This document shows positions 10,389 to 22,330 of a stretch of 64,000 bases of DNA, piece by piece. A program made the translations under genes and the position numbers. Each line of letters opens with the position of its first letter. Positions within the stretch are counted from its first letter, which is position 1. Source of the stretch: Neostapfia colusana (Eukaryota > Streptophyta > Magnoliopsida > Poales > Poaceae); NCBI GenBank assembly GCA_030760725.1, contig JASWHV010000003.1, forward strand, positions 111,136,153 to 111,200,152, in the 5' to 3' direction. The notes beneath the pieces were generated by a model. That model saw nothing but the letters and a program-made list of their open reading frames with translations. It was not told where the DNA came from and did no database searches.

Positions 10389-13300
10389 TGTAAGGACCTA
10401 TGTTTTTGGCACATACTCAAAGTGCTCATCACACCACACACACACACACACTTCATTTGAAGAAAGTGGATGAACACATTTGAAGAACAAGTAACCACCA
10501 TCAACATGATCATTAGAGAACCAACTCACACAATGCAGAAGTGGCATTTCCCACATGAATCATCTAAGGGCTGGGCATATGAAAACTCCTACACCTTGCT
10601 AGGAATGTCCATGCCAAGTTTCACCCAAATTCAAAACCTTTTTGAAGCCCTTTTGGGTATAGCTAGAAAGAGGGTGGTTTGAACTCAAATTCAAATTCAA
10701 ACTACTTCCATCCCATGAGTTCAAAAGTGGGAGGCATATTCTTACTTAGCACATTTTTGTGAGCTCACACACCAATTTTCACTCCATTTGGAGTTGATCT
10801 TGACATGAGCTAAGTGTAGCAAATTCAAACTTTATTTGAATTTCAAACTGAATATGTGCTGAAATCTAGTCAAACCAAACCAAATTTGAATTCTAACCAA
10901 TTCAAATGGCTCAGGGGTAGATAATTAAAATCACCATGGGTATAAGGGGGATTACTGTTTACAACAGTAAGAGGTAGTTAAGTTCAGAGGTTAAAAGGGA
11001 GATGGGACCCACATGTCAGCCACTGGAGAGAATTCAACCAACTGAAGACTGCTCTCGGTTTCTTGCGCCCGACCGAGCTGCCGCCACGGCGAGGAAACAG
11101 CGAGGACAGAAGCTGCTTGACGCCCTCGGCCACTGAACCGCCTCTCGGGGCCTTTATCTACGTGCCCGAGCAGTCTCCGGTGCTTCTGACCGCTGTCCCG
11201 ATGCGATCCCACCCAGAAAACTGAAACTCCTCGCCACTCCGTTGAACCCTCGGTCCCTCGTCGCCCGGCCGATCCTGTGGCTTCCACGGCGATCTGAGAC
11301 CAGCACTGGGTGCGCCAAGTCTTCCTTGACGCCCTCGCGCCGGTTCCAGGCCTTGAGCAGTCCTTCCCGAGCTCCACCGCGACGATCTTTCATTTCCCAG
11401 TTCAGCTCGAGCCGCCATCGCGGGAACGATCCGTCCGGCCACCACAGCCTGCCGTTCGCCGAGCTGTGAACAACAAAAAGGTTCGCCTTCAGACCCTCTT
11501 TCATTACCGCAAGCTCCGGCGGCATGACATAGACTGCTCACGCCGGCATTTCATGATTTCGCGATGGTGTGCAAAAGGGGAGCCCGAACCGATTCACAAA
11601 ATTCGTAGTCCACACCGCACCACTCGTCCTCTCACGGGGGGAAGCACTTCTTGGTGCCCGTGCGAGTCAATAGGAGCAGGAACCATGAAGAACCATGGAG
11701 GGAAGCCATTGTTCTTCGAGTTTTAGGAGAATTCCCGATTTCCGGCCTAGATCACACGGTGACAGCCTAGTACAGTCATCTCTGGGCTCCGTGGAGCTCG
11801 TATCAATCCTTCCTAGGGTCCACTGGTGCTCGACGACCTTTTGTTCGATCGGATGAGGTGCTAGGAAGGCCAGCCGACACAGCCGAAGTTCTTCCGAGGC
11901 TACAGCTCGTCGCTGACCGTGTGCCGGCCATTTTCATGAAAAGATGAGCCCAGAATCTTGTTCCCCGAGTGGATTTAGGCAGGGGCGGCCAGAATCATGA
12001 AGTTTGGAGCACCACAGAGGCCGCCGGCGAGCTCTCCGGCGAGGTGCCGCGGCGGCAGAGTGCGGGAGGCGAGAGGAAGACGAAGGGGGTGGGTCCCGGC
12101 TGTCAGCGGCAGATATTTTAAAAACTGGATCTGCTGTGGCACGGATCGGGTGCGGCTGCGTGCGAAAGAATCTGTAGCCGCGTGTGTCATCCGATGAGGG
12201 GCCGACACGTAGCCCCGGGTCCCACGTGCAGTGATTTGAACTTTTCCCGATTTTCAGATTTCATTCAAACTTCAAATCCTCATAACATGGGCTAGGAAGC
12301 TCCAAATCGAGTGAACCAAAATTTTTTGGATTCAGCTCTCTGAGTACTTTCCATAAAATCAAGTTTCACTTTATGAAAATCCTTAATTCTCCAGAATTAA
12401 TTCTTCAAAGTTTACACTGTTTAGAATTTTAACTGGAGAACCTTTTGGAGGAAAATTCTGAAATATTGCTGGGATGTTCACCAAAATATCCCTGAGCTAC
12501 CATAAAAATTTCAGATCCATTTGAGCTCATTTGATCCATCTAATGGTGTGATTAATAAAACTGTTCCAGAGAAAATAGAAAATGTCCAGAAACATTTTCA
12601 GAAATTCTCTGAAATTGTTTAGCTCATATCTTAGGCTAGGAACCTTCAAATTAAGTGAAACTAATTCCATTAGAACCTCTGAAAATCTAGTTTTCATAAA
12701 GTCATGGATTACTCCATGAAAATCTCTGGAACACCCTAGAAGCTCTAATTAAGGTCAAGTACATAATTATTTGTGGAGAGCTCAAATGAGCTTTGCTGCA
12801 AATAAAACTTGGCCAAGTCTCTGTTTAGGTTGTATCCAAACCACAGTAAAAATTTCAGAGTCATTGGGTCTTTTTAGTAGGACTTACAGGCCTCACAAGT
12901 TGAAACTCAGTTCAAATACATTTAATTAACACATGTACTTGTTATATCATGTAGTCGCTAAGGTTGAGGAGGAACCCGAAGTCTTAGACTCCGTAACTCC
13001 GGAAGAGCAGCTAGTCTACGACCAATAGCAGCAAGGCAAGCTCCGGTTTGCATTAACCCTTTTACAAATTTTTACTGTTTTGAGAACTTACTTTGAGTAC
13101 CATTACTGCTTGCATTAGAGTCTTGTTTGAAAACCCAAATGCATAGCCCAGAAAACCATGGGTTGGAATTAGGATTGAAAACCCCGTGTAGCTACTGCAA
13201 TGCTAAGGTAGTGTAGGATTCGGTACAAGTCGAGTGGTTGGAACTACTCGCGAGAATAGGCTAGAGGCACTCGACTCGGGTAGAGATAGCAAATGAAACA

Positions 13301-14420
13301 CATGGCAAGAAAAATGAGACCGAGCGGAGAGTAAGAGCAACAGGACTTTGGGGCCTGGGTGCTATAGCTCCGCTTGTGTCGATTGAGGACCGAGCCGTGT
13401 GCGGTCCTGTTGAACAAGCTAGAACAGTACCGAAAACCTACCAGCTATATGGGAACCGGGAAACCGATGTAACTCGGGTAGCTGGGTGCTGAGGCATAGC
13501 TGGTAGTTCAGAGGGTAGGTTGAGAGCTCGAGGTGTAAATCGACTGGTGGCACTGAGATGCGCTTGCAGAGACCTCTTGCTCGTGACGATTGGACCGGTT
13601 CAACATTTGGCTGACGGGTGAAAGGTAGTTGCGTACGACGTCCGTGATGGTTGCTGTAGGCAACATCGAGTACGGGCGTACTTGACGGGTTATTCGGGTA
13701 ACCCTGCAGGTGTAAATCGATTATAATCGCCGTCCCTCGCAGTCAGTGAGTACCACTTGTTCACTGTACCGTGACGTAGAAAGAACAGGCTAGTTATATA
13801 TTAAAATGTTGCTGATTGAAAGATGGACTTTGATTGTTAATGATTTTCTGTAGATTAGAGCTAATTAAAGTTCCGTTCAACTTTGGGCAAAGTACATGAG
13901 AGAAATGTGTTTCTTGTTTGATTGCGGCTCTCTCATGTGCCTTAGCGTAAGGTTCTCCACAACCTACTGCTAAAACTTGAAAGTAAGGTTCCACTAAGTA
14001 GGCGAGTCCTTTGCAACTTACTTTACCTCATGCACCTATCACCCCTCATGTAGAAGTTTCATGTTTAGGAGAGACGGGTCAGTCTTGCTAAGCCTTCATG
14101 CTCACTGCTTGTGTTTGAAGCTTTTGCAGGGTTCTATGAGGAAGGGACTCCCGAGGAGGAGACGGAACCCTAGGAGGGGAACCCCGTCGAGTGGGAGTCG
14201 TGCACGACGCCGAGTTAGTGTGCGCGCGTGCAAGCAAGAACACGTTCACGGGCTGAACATGAACTTGATGCGTAGTCTACGCCCATGAGTGTAGACTGAA
14301 CATATTTTGTTGTAAAAAATGTTCATAAACCTGTTTATGTAATAAAACTTTGCTTCCTCTTTGTACCTTTGATGTGTGTTATCCGGTGCGTTGCAACGCA
14401 GCACCCCTCAACGTGAAACT
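10389..14420 (+). repeat. Gypsy long LTR, sense orientation, nearly complete
   Basis: It starts with TGTAAGGACC right after the broken E1 integrase. A (CA)n run lies at 10435-10452. The GC-rich island spans about 11000-12240, followed by an AT-rich part, the block at 13440-13475 (tatatgggaaccgggaaacc) and a 3' portion (13760-14413) that matches, on the minus strand, 53340-54000. It ends at ..gcacccctcaacgtga, where it joins an inverted LTR fragment. Compared with the LTR of E3 (which continues gtgatcctggctcgac...) about 35 terminal bases are missing, so the LTR is truncated at its very end. It may be the 3' LTR of E1 or the remains of a later insertion. Confidence 0.8.
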
Positions 14421-16325
14421 TGATTTTCTAGAAAGTACTCAGAGAGCTGAATCCAACCCAATTGGAATCACTCAATTTGGAGGTCTCTACAGAGAGCTAC
14501 GAATTTTCAAAGTTTGAGCAGCAACTAGAATTGTTTTCCTACTGAAAACTCTACTGGGCCCGCTTATTTAAATGACAGCCAATCAGAAATGGGCCACAGA
14601 TTTTCAGCGCGCCAATACACCGGATCCCAGCCACACCCGATCAGGAATTTAAACTTTGAGCTGCTGACAGCCGGGGCCCACCCCTTCGTCTTCCTCCCGC
14701 CGGTTCCCAGCGCCCGCCCGCGCTCTCCGCTCGCCGGAGCAAGCTGTAGCTCGCTGGCCGGCCATTTCCGGCCACCGTCCGAGCTAAAACTCACCGCCAG
14801 TGCATTTAGGACCCCAGGGAACACGATGGTGAGGTGCTTTGGGACTGCCGATGACCGGAAGGTGGCCGGCGACGTCCAGCGGCTTCTGTTGAGGTTCGGC
14901 AGCATCGGCCGGGAGTTCTAACACGCCAAAACCTGTACTGACGAGCTCTGCAGCACCGTGTGCCTGACCGTGTCCGCCATGAACCCCCTTGATCGATCTC
15001 GAAATCCGTCGCTCCTAGCCGGTTTCATGCAACGGATGCTAAAAGGAAAATGATCGCCGGCTAGCCCAGCATCTATGTGCCAAATTTGATGACTGAAGGA
15101 GGATCAGAGAGCGGGAATTCAAAGGAACCATACTGGATGCTCGGGTTGAGGTTGCCGGAGCAAAATCTGGAAATTCCCGGTCGATGCTTCACGGTTGGCT
15201 CCATAAATTGGAGGAGAGCAGCACGGTGGCCGTGCGCTTCCGTTGCCACTCTTGCTAGGCCATGAAAGTCCCTGTGGGACGCTGTCCACAAGCGCCCGAT
15301 CACGTTTTTGAGCTCGGTTGCGGCGGACGGCGTTGATCACGGGAAAAGGAGGCCGACGCTCGGTGGTTTAGGCGTCGGGGAAGCATAGGCTGAGCTCAGG
15401 GTGCTGTCTAGCCACTCGGGAGAGGAGAGGGTGTGATGTTTCCGTGGTTTCTCGATTGAACAGAGAAGCGGAAGGCAGAGGAGCTCAGCTCGGTGCAGCT
15501 CGTGTGGAGGAGAAAGCAACGCGGGGTGCTTCGGCAGAGGGCGCGGGGCGCCTTAAGAAGCGATCAGAACCGACCTGCGTCCGCGCGTAGGCAAGCAGCT
15601 GGTGGCGCGGTGGTCCCCCCTCGGTGGCGCCCTTGGAGGAAGCCCGGTGACCGAGTGTTGAAGTTTCAGTCGGTTGAATTTGATTCAGTGGCTGATATGT
15701 GGGTCCCACCTCCTTTTTAACCTCTGAAATTAACTCCCTCTCACTGTTACAAACAGTAATTCCCCTTATACCCATGGTGATTTGAATTATCTACCCCTGA
15801 GCCATTTGAATGGGATAGAATTAAGATTGGTTTGTGTTTGACTAAATTTCATCACATATGCAGTTTGAAATTTAAATGAAGTTTGAATTTGCTACACTTA
15901 GCTCATGTCAAGATCAACTCCAAATGGAGTGAAAATTCGTGTGTGAGCTCACAAAAATGTGCTGAGTAAGAATATGCCTCCCACTTTTGAATTCATGAGA
16001 TGAAAAAAGTTTGAATTTAAATTTGAATTTGAGTTCAAACCACCCTCTTTCCAGCTATGCCCAAAAGGACTTCAAAAGGGTTTTGAATTTGTGTGAAACT
16101 TGGCATGGACATTTCTAGCAAGGTGTAGGTGTTTTTCATATGCCCAGCCCCTAGATGATGCATGTGGGAAATGCCACTTTTGCATTGCGTGAATTTGTCC
16201 TCTAATGATCATGTTGATGGTGGTTACTTGCTCTTCAAATGTGTTCATCAACTTTCTTCAAATGAAGTGTGTGTGTGTGGGGTGATGAACACTTTGAGTA
16301 TGTGCCAAAAACTTAGGACCTTACA
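14421..16325 (-). repeat. Gypsy LTR fragment (U3 half), antisense
   Basis: On the minus strand it starts at 16325 with TGTAAGGTCC and follows the LTR at 10389-12372 as an inverted copy, through the AT-rich start, the GC island (about 15690-14560) and into the next AT-rich part. It stops at 14421-14424, joined at a shared gtga to the sense LTR. The exact U3 terminus at 16325 is fused to the leader of E2 with no polypurine tract. The ORFs in the GC island (for example 15485-15775) are not conserved in other copies. Confidence 0.8.
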
Positions 16326-16984
16326 TTGGGGTCATATGATACATTTCTCGAAAGCTTTGGAAGATCTTTACAACTTTTCTGTTGAGGTCCAGAGGTGTTT
16401 CATCCCCTAACCGATCGAAAAATGCAGTAGAGTTGAAACTGTCCAGAAAACAGGGCAGAGCAAACACTCTCTGTAACTCCCTGTAAATTGAGCATAACTT
16501 CCTGCATAAAAATCCAAAAATAGAAAATGAGGTAATTCTGAAAAGTTCATGAGATGGGTTACAACTTTGTAACAGAAAGTTTTGTCAGATTGGGATCATA
16601 ATTAACAGGAATCCTTGGATCAAATCAGTACCTAAAGCAGGGAGGTGCTGTCCAATTTTCTCCAGAAATTCTTTTAACTTTGACATCTCATAACTTTTGA
16701 ACCAGGACAGATCTTACGCCAAGAAAGTAATTTCTAGAAAGCTATTTAAGTTAGCTTTAACTTCTATGTTGGGCTCCAGAATTGGTTTTGCCTTCAGCAT
16801 GGCCTAAATCAGGTTGAAATTGAAACTGGTCAGGGCTGTCATGTTGGGCAGCAGATCAGCAGTCAAATTTGTTTAAATTTGAACTAGGTTTAAAGTTTTA
16901 TGAGTTCAATGACATGTCTTATGATAACTCAACCGGTTTTCTATTCAAATAAATATTTGATATTCCTCAAATATATTTTTATAG
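16326..16984 (+). other. E2 untranslated leader
   Basis: Non-coding. It aligns to the reverse complement of 63073-63740 (E3 leader) along its length. Three diverged modules are visible, with tacaactt-like blocks at about 16370 and 16560 and a third at about 16745. It ends in cctcaaatatatttttatag immediately before the ORF0 ATG, which looks like a plant 3' splice site. The left end begins inside the leader (ttggggtcatatg), so the primer binding site and upstream part are lost. Confidence 0.65.
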
Positions 16985-17947
16985 ATGACAGCGCATAAAC
17001 AGTTCGAGAACGGGTGGGTGGTATCCCACTGTTCTCACCGCAGCGGCTATCCGGAAGCATTGAGGCAAATGCTTCAATATTTCGGGTACAGCGAGATGCT
17101 GCAGTACCTCGCCAAGGAAGAAGGCGAGGAGGGGAACAAGACGTGGACGATCCATGTCGAAGTTCCTGCAGGACCTACGCCACCCGATTGGGCGCCGCTC
17201 ACCATTACGGTGAGAGGTAGACAACCAGAGGGAATGTGGAAAGTGGCAGCCCGCGACATCATGTCGCGTTTCTGCCAGCTACATGTGAGAGCTATGGAGG
17301 GCACTCCATACGTGCTCGTTCCGGTGGAGGGATGGGCTAATCACGTGTGGGAAGGGAGGTACATGGAGGCAACAGATCCGGGTTGCCCAAGGTACAACCC
17401 CGTGGAGGCAAACCTTAGCCTCCAATTGAAAGCAGGAAAGACCGTGATGGACAGCCAAGCTGTTCATACGGATTGTCTTGCTGCGAAGATCAAGGAGAGA
17501 ACCAGCCGTGGAGACCATTTCGAGAGTGCTCACAGCGCACTCCGCAATGTGCTCCTTCCGACGATTAAGCGACTGAACGAATAGCATAATCAGTTGCATC
17601 GTCTGAAGAAGGCGAAGAGGAAAAGCCGTGTCGACATCACGGCTTTGCAACAGCAGGTGCAGGCTCTGACCCAGCAGAACGAGGTCCTTACTCAAGAGCG
17701 GTACGACGCTATTGAGGAGGGGCAAGGCTGGGAAGAAGACTACAACCAAGCCATGGACGAGGTGCACGCGTTGCAGGACCTTGTACCTCCGGTAATGGGC
17801 ATACCGCTGGTAGGTGCCGTACCCGTGGTCTTGGGTCTTCCGGCAATGGGAGAACCCGAGATGGGAGAGGAGGTTGTAGATCCAGAGCCACCAGCAGAGG
17901 TAACGGAGGGGGACGACCCACAGGAGGTCGAGTTCTACTCCGAGTAG
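16985..17947 (+). pseudogene. E2 ORF0: extra gene upstream of gag
   Basis: A 320-codon frame starting at ATG 16985, interrupted only by TAG at 17582-17584. The N-terminal two thirds form a compact, partly hydrophobic domain of unknown function (LRQMLQYFGYSEM, HVEVPAGPTPPDW, ITVRGRQPEGMW). The C-terminal third begins with a basic patch (LKKAKRKSRVD), then a coiled-coil-like Gln-rich helix (ALQQQVQALTQQNEVLTQ) and an acidic, proline-rich tail ending in EVEFYSE. E3 carries the same protein at 62113-63072, also with a single stop but at a different codon, which indicates the gene was intact in their common ancestor. As I recall, rice elements RIRE3 and RIRE8 have a comparable orf0. Function is unknown. 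Confidence 0.85.
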
Positions 17948-18222
17948 GAGGTTACCGTTGCCAAGTAGGGCAACCAGAGTGGTGTAACCCAAACTTTTAT
18001 AACCAGTGACATGTCGTGTAGGAAGTAGCGTATGTATAGGCAGTGACGATATGATCACGACTTCTCGGAGACCCGAGAATAATGTATCTTGTATAAAGTT
18101 TATGCTCTATCAATATATGTGAATGTTGTGCAAATTATTCATGCGTCACTTCAAATACGTACTGTTTCATAAGGAATTTTTAAGTATGACATGTGCGGAT
18201 CGCTGCTGTTTTTAATTTCAGA
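17948..18222 (+). other. E2 spacer between ORF0 and gag, with an acceptor-like site
   Basis: A 275-bp non-coding spacer, matched by 61839-62112 in E3. It ends in gctgtttttaatttcag directly before AATG of gag, with acatgtgcggatc upstream. The layout looks like a branch-point region, a pyrimidine-rich run and a CAG acceptor. Use as a splice site is inferred. Confidence 0.5.
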
Positions 18223-19748
18223 ATGACTTGTACTCGTGCCAACCCGGACGTTGGGGGTTCTAGTCAAGAGGGAGAAACCTCCCAACAGCCTCCCGAGGAC
18301 TCCTCGGGACAGCAACAGCAACAACAAACACCGCCACCGCTAACGGTTACATTGGCCGACATCGTTGCAGCAATGGCGGGTGCTCATCAGCAGCACACGG
18401 AGTTGCTGCAAACCCTCATTGCGAATATGTCTCGACCAGAGAGGCGTCAAGATCGTGAGGAGTGCCAACAGAGCTCCTACTCCGACTTTCTAGCGACTCA
18501 TCCCCCGGTATTCTCAAGGGTCGATGAACCCCTCGATGCGGACAACTGGCTCCGCACAATGGAGATGAAGTTCGGGCTGCTCCAAGTGAGTGAGCAGTGC
18601 AAGACTCAGTTCACGGTCCAACAGCTCCAAGGATCCGCGAGCGCTTGGTGGGTGAATTACTGTGCTTCACAGCCCACTGAGCGAGTTATGACCTGGGTGG
18701 AATTCCGAACGGCCTTCAGGGCCTATCACATACCGCCGGGTCTCATGAAGAGGAAGACGCAGGAGTTCTTACGCCTGCAACAAGGGAGCCGAAACGCGCT
18801 GGAATATTCGAGGGCGTTCAACGATCTCGCGCTCTACGCTTCATATCACGCCAATACTGATGAGAAGCGGCGGGATCACTTCTACCAGGGGCTTAATCCG
18901 CTCCTGAAGGACAAACTGGCGATGTTCAATCGCGGCAGCGTCAACGATATAATTGATGCTGCGATTGTTCAGGAGGACTCCGGCAAAGTAGCGGAGAAGG
19001 AGGAGGTCCTTCTCAGAAATTTCGGATGGTGAATCGCCCACCATCAGGTCCATGCTGGCAGCTACCACAGAGGTCGATGCCATTCTGCAGTCGTCCCTAT
19101 TCCCCACCGGCGTTCAGGCCGGCACTACCAGCACCACCTCCGCAGCAACAACAGCTGCGGGCGAAGCCGCGTGCGTATGCACCTCAGCAGCGTATGCCGG
19201 GCTTTCATCCCCCAAGCACCAGACAAGCGGCGGCCACATGCTACCAATGTGGTCGTCCCAGGCACTTCGCCAGCAGTTGTCCAGAGAAGCAAGGCGGCGG
19301 AGTGGCACCGCAACTTCCAGGGAGGAATCAGCCCCGGAACCCTACTAATGCGCGGCGGGCAAACCCTAGGCACGGCACCGTCCACCAACTTGCTATAGAG
19401 GATGTGCCGGAGGGAGAGCCAATCCTTGCGGGTATGTTCCAACTCCACCAGCATCCCGCCATAGTATTGTTTGATTCAGGCGCCACACATAGCTTTATTA
19501 GCCAAACTTTCATTGCTAAATATAGCTTGCAAATACTACCCACCGATAGTCCATACTTGATTTGTTCACCGGGTGGGAAGATTTCAGCAAGCATGATGGT
19601 CCCAAAAGCGCCATTATGCTTAGAGGGTAGAGTATACCCTACGTCTCTCATTATTTTAGAGGGACAAAACGTCGATGTCATCTTAGGGATGTCGTAGTTA
19701 ACCCGCCACGGCACTATTTTAGACACCATCCTCCGAATTGTGCACTAG
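18223..19748 (+). pseudogene. E2 gag and protease, frameshifted
   Basis: I start at ATG 18223 because the E3 copy starts at the matching place and the upstream extension opens with GTG. The gag domain runs to about 18990 ([39 protein letters not shown]). A deletion of roughly 60 bases relative to E3 then shifts the frame. The second frame (19026 on) contains the zinc knuckle CYQCGRPRHFASSC (C-x2-C-x4-H-x4-C complete) and the aspartic protease with [12 protein letters not shown]. In-frame stops follow at 19695-19697, in the GMSWL motif, and at 19746-19748. A Gag-Pol product would need read-through at several points. Confidence 0.9.
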
Positions 19749-21275
19749 AACTCAAAAGTGCACGAATCTCATTCCTTATTTCTGGACAGTCCAGAAATAA
19801 AACTTCCAAGTGTCTATCAATCCACAACCATCAGATTGGAAGACATTCCAATGGTCCGAGAGTTCCCTGACGTGTTCCCGGATGACTTACCGGGAATGCC
19901 GCCCGATAGAGAGGTGGAGTTCAAGATTGAACTTGCACCAGGAACCATGCCAATATCCCGAAGGCCGTACAAGATGGCACCCAAGGAGTTGGCTGAACTG
20001 AAGACTCAGCTGACGGACCTCCTGGAGAAGGGTTTTATTAGGCCGAGCTCCTCCCCATGGGGCTGTTCGGCATTATTCGTGAAGAAGAAGGATGAGACGT
20101 TGCGGCTTTGCGTGCACTATCGTCCACTAAACGCCGTAACCATCAAGAACAAGTACCCGTTACCACGGATCGACATGTTGTTTGATCAGTTGGTCAAAGC
20201 AAAGATATTTTCCAAGATGGACTTAAGATCCGGGTACCATCAGATTAAGATACGGGCTGAGGATATTCCGAAGACGGGTTTCTCGACGAGGTAGGGGCTT
20301 TATGAGTACCTGGTCATGTCCTTCGGCCTCACCAATGCTCCAGCTCACTTCATGTATTTGATGAACTCGGTATTCATGCCGGAGCTGGACAAGTTTGTCG
20401 TGGTCTTCATCGACGATATATTGGTATATTCCAAGTCGGAGGAAGAGCACAAGAAACATCTGCGTATAGTCTTGCAACGGCTGCGGGATCACAAGCTATA
20501 CCTGAAATTCAGCAAGTGCGAATTCTGGATACCGCAAGTGCCTTTTCTCGGGCATATCATCTCAGCGGAGGGCATCGCTGTAGACCCGAGTAAAATCACA
20601 CAAGTGCTGGATTGGAAGTCCCCGAGAACTGTTCACGAGGTACGGAGTTTCCTCGGACTTGCGGGATATTATCGGAGGTTCATTCCGAACTTCTCGAAGA
20701 TTGCCAAGCCTATGACGGAGCTGCTGAAGAAGGCTACCAAATGTGTTTGGAGTCCAGCATGTGAAGCAGCGTTCAAGGCATTAGTGAAGCACCTGACCTC
20801 AGCACCGGTTTTGGCGCAGCCAAACACAACAAAACCGTTCGATGTGTACTGCGATGCATCCAGCATTGGGCTCGGATGTGTGCTGATGCAAGACCGAAGA
20901 GTGGTCACGTATGGATCACGGCAGCTCAGAAACCATGAGCAGAAATATCCAACTCACGACTTGGAGCTTGCTGCCGTGGTACTCGCACTTAAAATGTGGA
21001 GGCACTACATACTCGGTAACCACGTATATTTATATACCGACAACAAAAGCCTCAAGTACATATTCACTCAGAAGGAGCTGAACATGAGGCAGCGAAGATG
21101 GTTAGAGTTGATAAAGGATTATGAAATAGAGATCCATTATCACCCCGGCACGGCAAACGTAGTGGCAGATGCGCTGAGCCGCAAGTCACACGTCAACACT
21201 CTGACCATCACACCGTTGGAAGAGAGAGAACCACCATTGCATGTGATTCCACATGGAGCTCTCTACAACTTAGCT
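19749..21275 (+). pseudogene. E2 reverse transcriptase and RNase H
   Basis: The same frame as the protease continues through [39 protein letters not shown] (E3 has VDYRPLNA, so a conserved Asp is His here), [11 protein letters not shown], a TAG at 20292-20294, [12 protein letters not shown] and [13 protein letters not shown] with the DD pair. RNase H has [13 protein letters not shown] and [11 protein letters not shown]. The reading frame stays open from 20316 to the fusion point near 21275, just after [13 protein letters not shown] in the linker to integrase. Integrase and chromodomain are absent. Confidence 0.92.
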
Positions 21276-21591
21276 TGGATTCAGGTTGCTAACGGCACAT
21301 GATTGGTAAGAAAGAATGGTTCTCCTCCCTCTCTTTTGTGCCACGTGCAGAGAATGTTACTTTTGCCGATAATTCTTCAATTCCTATAATTGCTAAGGGT
21401 TTAGTTAGAGTTAATAATCACTACACTTTAAAGGATGTGGAACTTGTTAAAAATCTGAAATACAACTTGTTTTCTGTTTCACAAATGCTAGATGAAAATC
21501 TTGAAATTGTTTTTCAGTAAAAATTGCTGCATGGTTGTAGATTCAAATGGTTATCTTATGTTTAACATGTCTCAGATTGGAAGAGTTTTCA
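21276..21591 (+). pseudogene. Ty1/copia protease fragment fused to E2
   Basis: From about 21276 gypsy homology stops and a copia aspartic protease begins: DSGC, a stop codon, then [44 protein letters not shown] and VVDSNGYLMF. This is the protease plus the start of the GAG-pre-integrase linker of a copia element, about 100 codons with two stops. No copia LTR, gag or integrase sits next to it. The sequence is unrelated to the copia element at 39895-50945 at close range, since that one reads DSGCTNHM. It ends where an antisense LTR starts at about 21592. Confidence 0.8.
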
Positions 21592-22330
21592 TGTGGGGAC
21601 CCCCGCCTTGACAGTCCAGGAATCACATTGGGTGGTGTCGTGCGATGCGACACCTAAAAGGACATGACCGAAAAGCACACATACACAACAATATATGTCT
21701 TTAATACATATTGTTGTCACATTTTACAAATAATGTACAGACGTACATTGCAGCGGAAGATAAGAATACAACTCATGAGCTACAGCCTACGCTGAGCAAA
21801 AGGAAGGCATCCTACCCGCGGATGCTCCACACTAGCACTACACCAAACCACGGAGGCATGCAGGGTTCCAAGTGAGACTCACACCCCTCACTGGGTGCTG
21901 CTTCACCTGAATTACCCTTTCTCCATAACGTTGCCTTATGCAACGTCATGTGCTTATGCTCAACAAGACTTAACCGTAAACCTACACATGGAACTCTAAA
22001 TGCTACAAATAGATGGCTGAATATAGAAGTTTGTGTAAATAATGAACTTGAGCTAATAGAGAGTCTTTACTTCCAGTTTTGAAGCAGATTTTAAAAGCCT
22101 CACACAATTTACATCGAGACTCCACAATAAAAAAAGAAACACTTCATCTCGATGCCACGATGCCACAGGAAACGTAGTGACGACTTCTCTCTCCTTTCAG
22201 AATCTGCATGGGATGGTGGGGATTTCCTTGTCGGGACCCACCTTCCTCGGGGCCCACTTATGCATTCCGTACCAATCCCCGGATCAGTAGTTGGTACGCA
22301 CAATAGAATGGATCTAATACCATACATTAA
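21592..22330 (-). repeat. Gypsy LTR fragment (3' end), antisense
   Basis: Plus-strand TGTGGGGACC at 21592 would be the 3' end of an LTR on the minus strand (..GGTCCCCACA). The next 560 bases match the E4 LTR at 33310-33870 in order: gggtggtgtcgtgcgatgcg, cagcggaaga, gctgagca-type block, tagatggctgaatatagaa and catcgagactccacaat. Homology then jumps by a deletion to gacttctctctcctttcag (34310 in E4) and fades by about 22330. Confidence 0.65.

Larger units (their letters stand above)
16326..21275 (+). mobile_element. E2: Ty3/gypsy chromovirus-type element with ORF0, 3' truncated
   Basis: E2 holds a leader, ORF0 (16985-17947), a spacer with an acceptor-like site, gag-PR, RT and RNase H. It stops in the linker between RNase H and integrase, where a copia protease fragment takes over. 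The 5' LTR and primer binding site are missing. Its proteins are much closer to E3 than to E1, and it shares ORF0 only with E3. Lesions are few: one nonsense codon in ORF0, a deletion/frameshift in gag and three in-frame stops in pol. Confidence 0.9.

Noticed and set aside
10435..10452. (CA)n microsatellite as a feature of note
   Set aside because: It is short and shared in reduced form by other LTR copies (16270, 57165); ordinary LTR variation.
11154..11541. Overlapping ORFs of 120-140 codons on both strands
   Set aside because: Same island, several frames open at once on both strands, low-complexity composition, no domain.
10384..16330. Target-site duplication around the inverted LTR pair
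   Set aside because: Flanking 5-mers ccgtg and ttggg differ, and the flanks come from different parts of gypsy elements.
17279..18058. 259-codon minus-strand ORF
   Set aside because: It is the antisense shadow of E2 ORF0, whose sense frame is conserved in E3.
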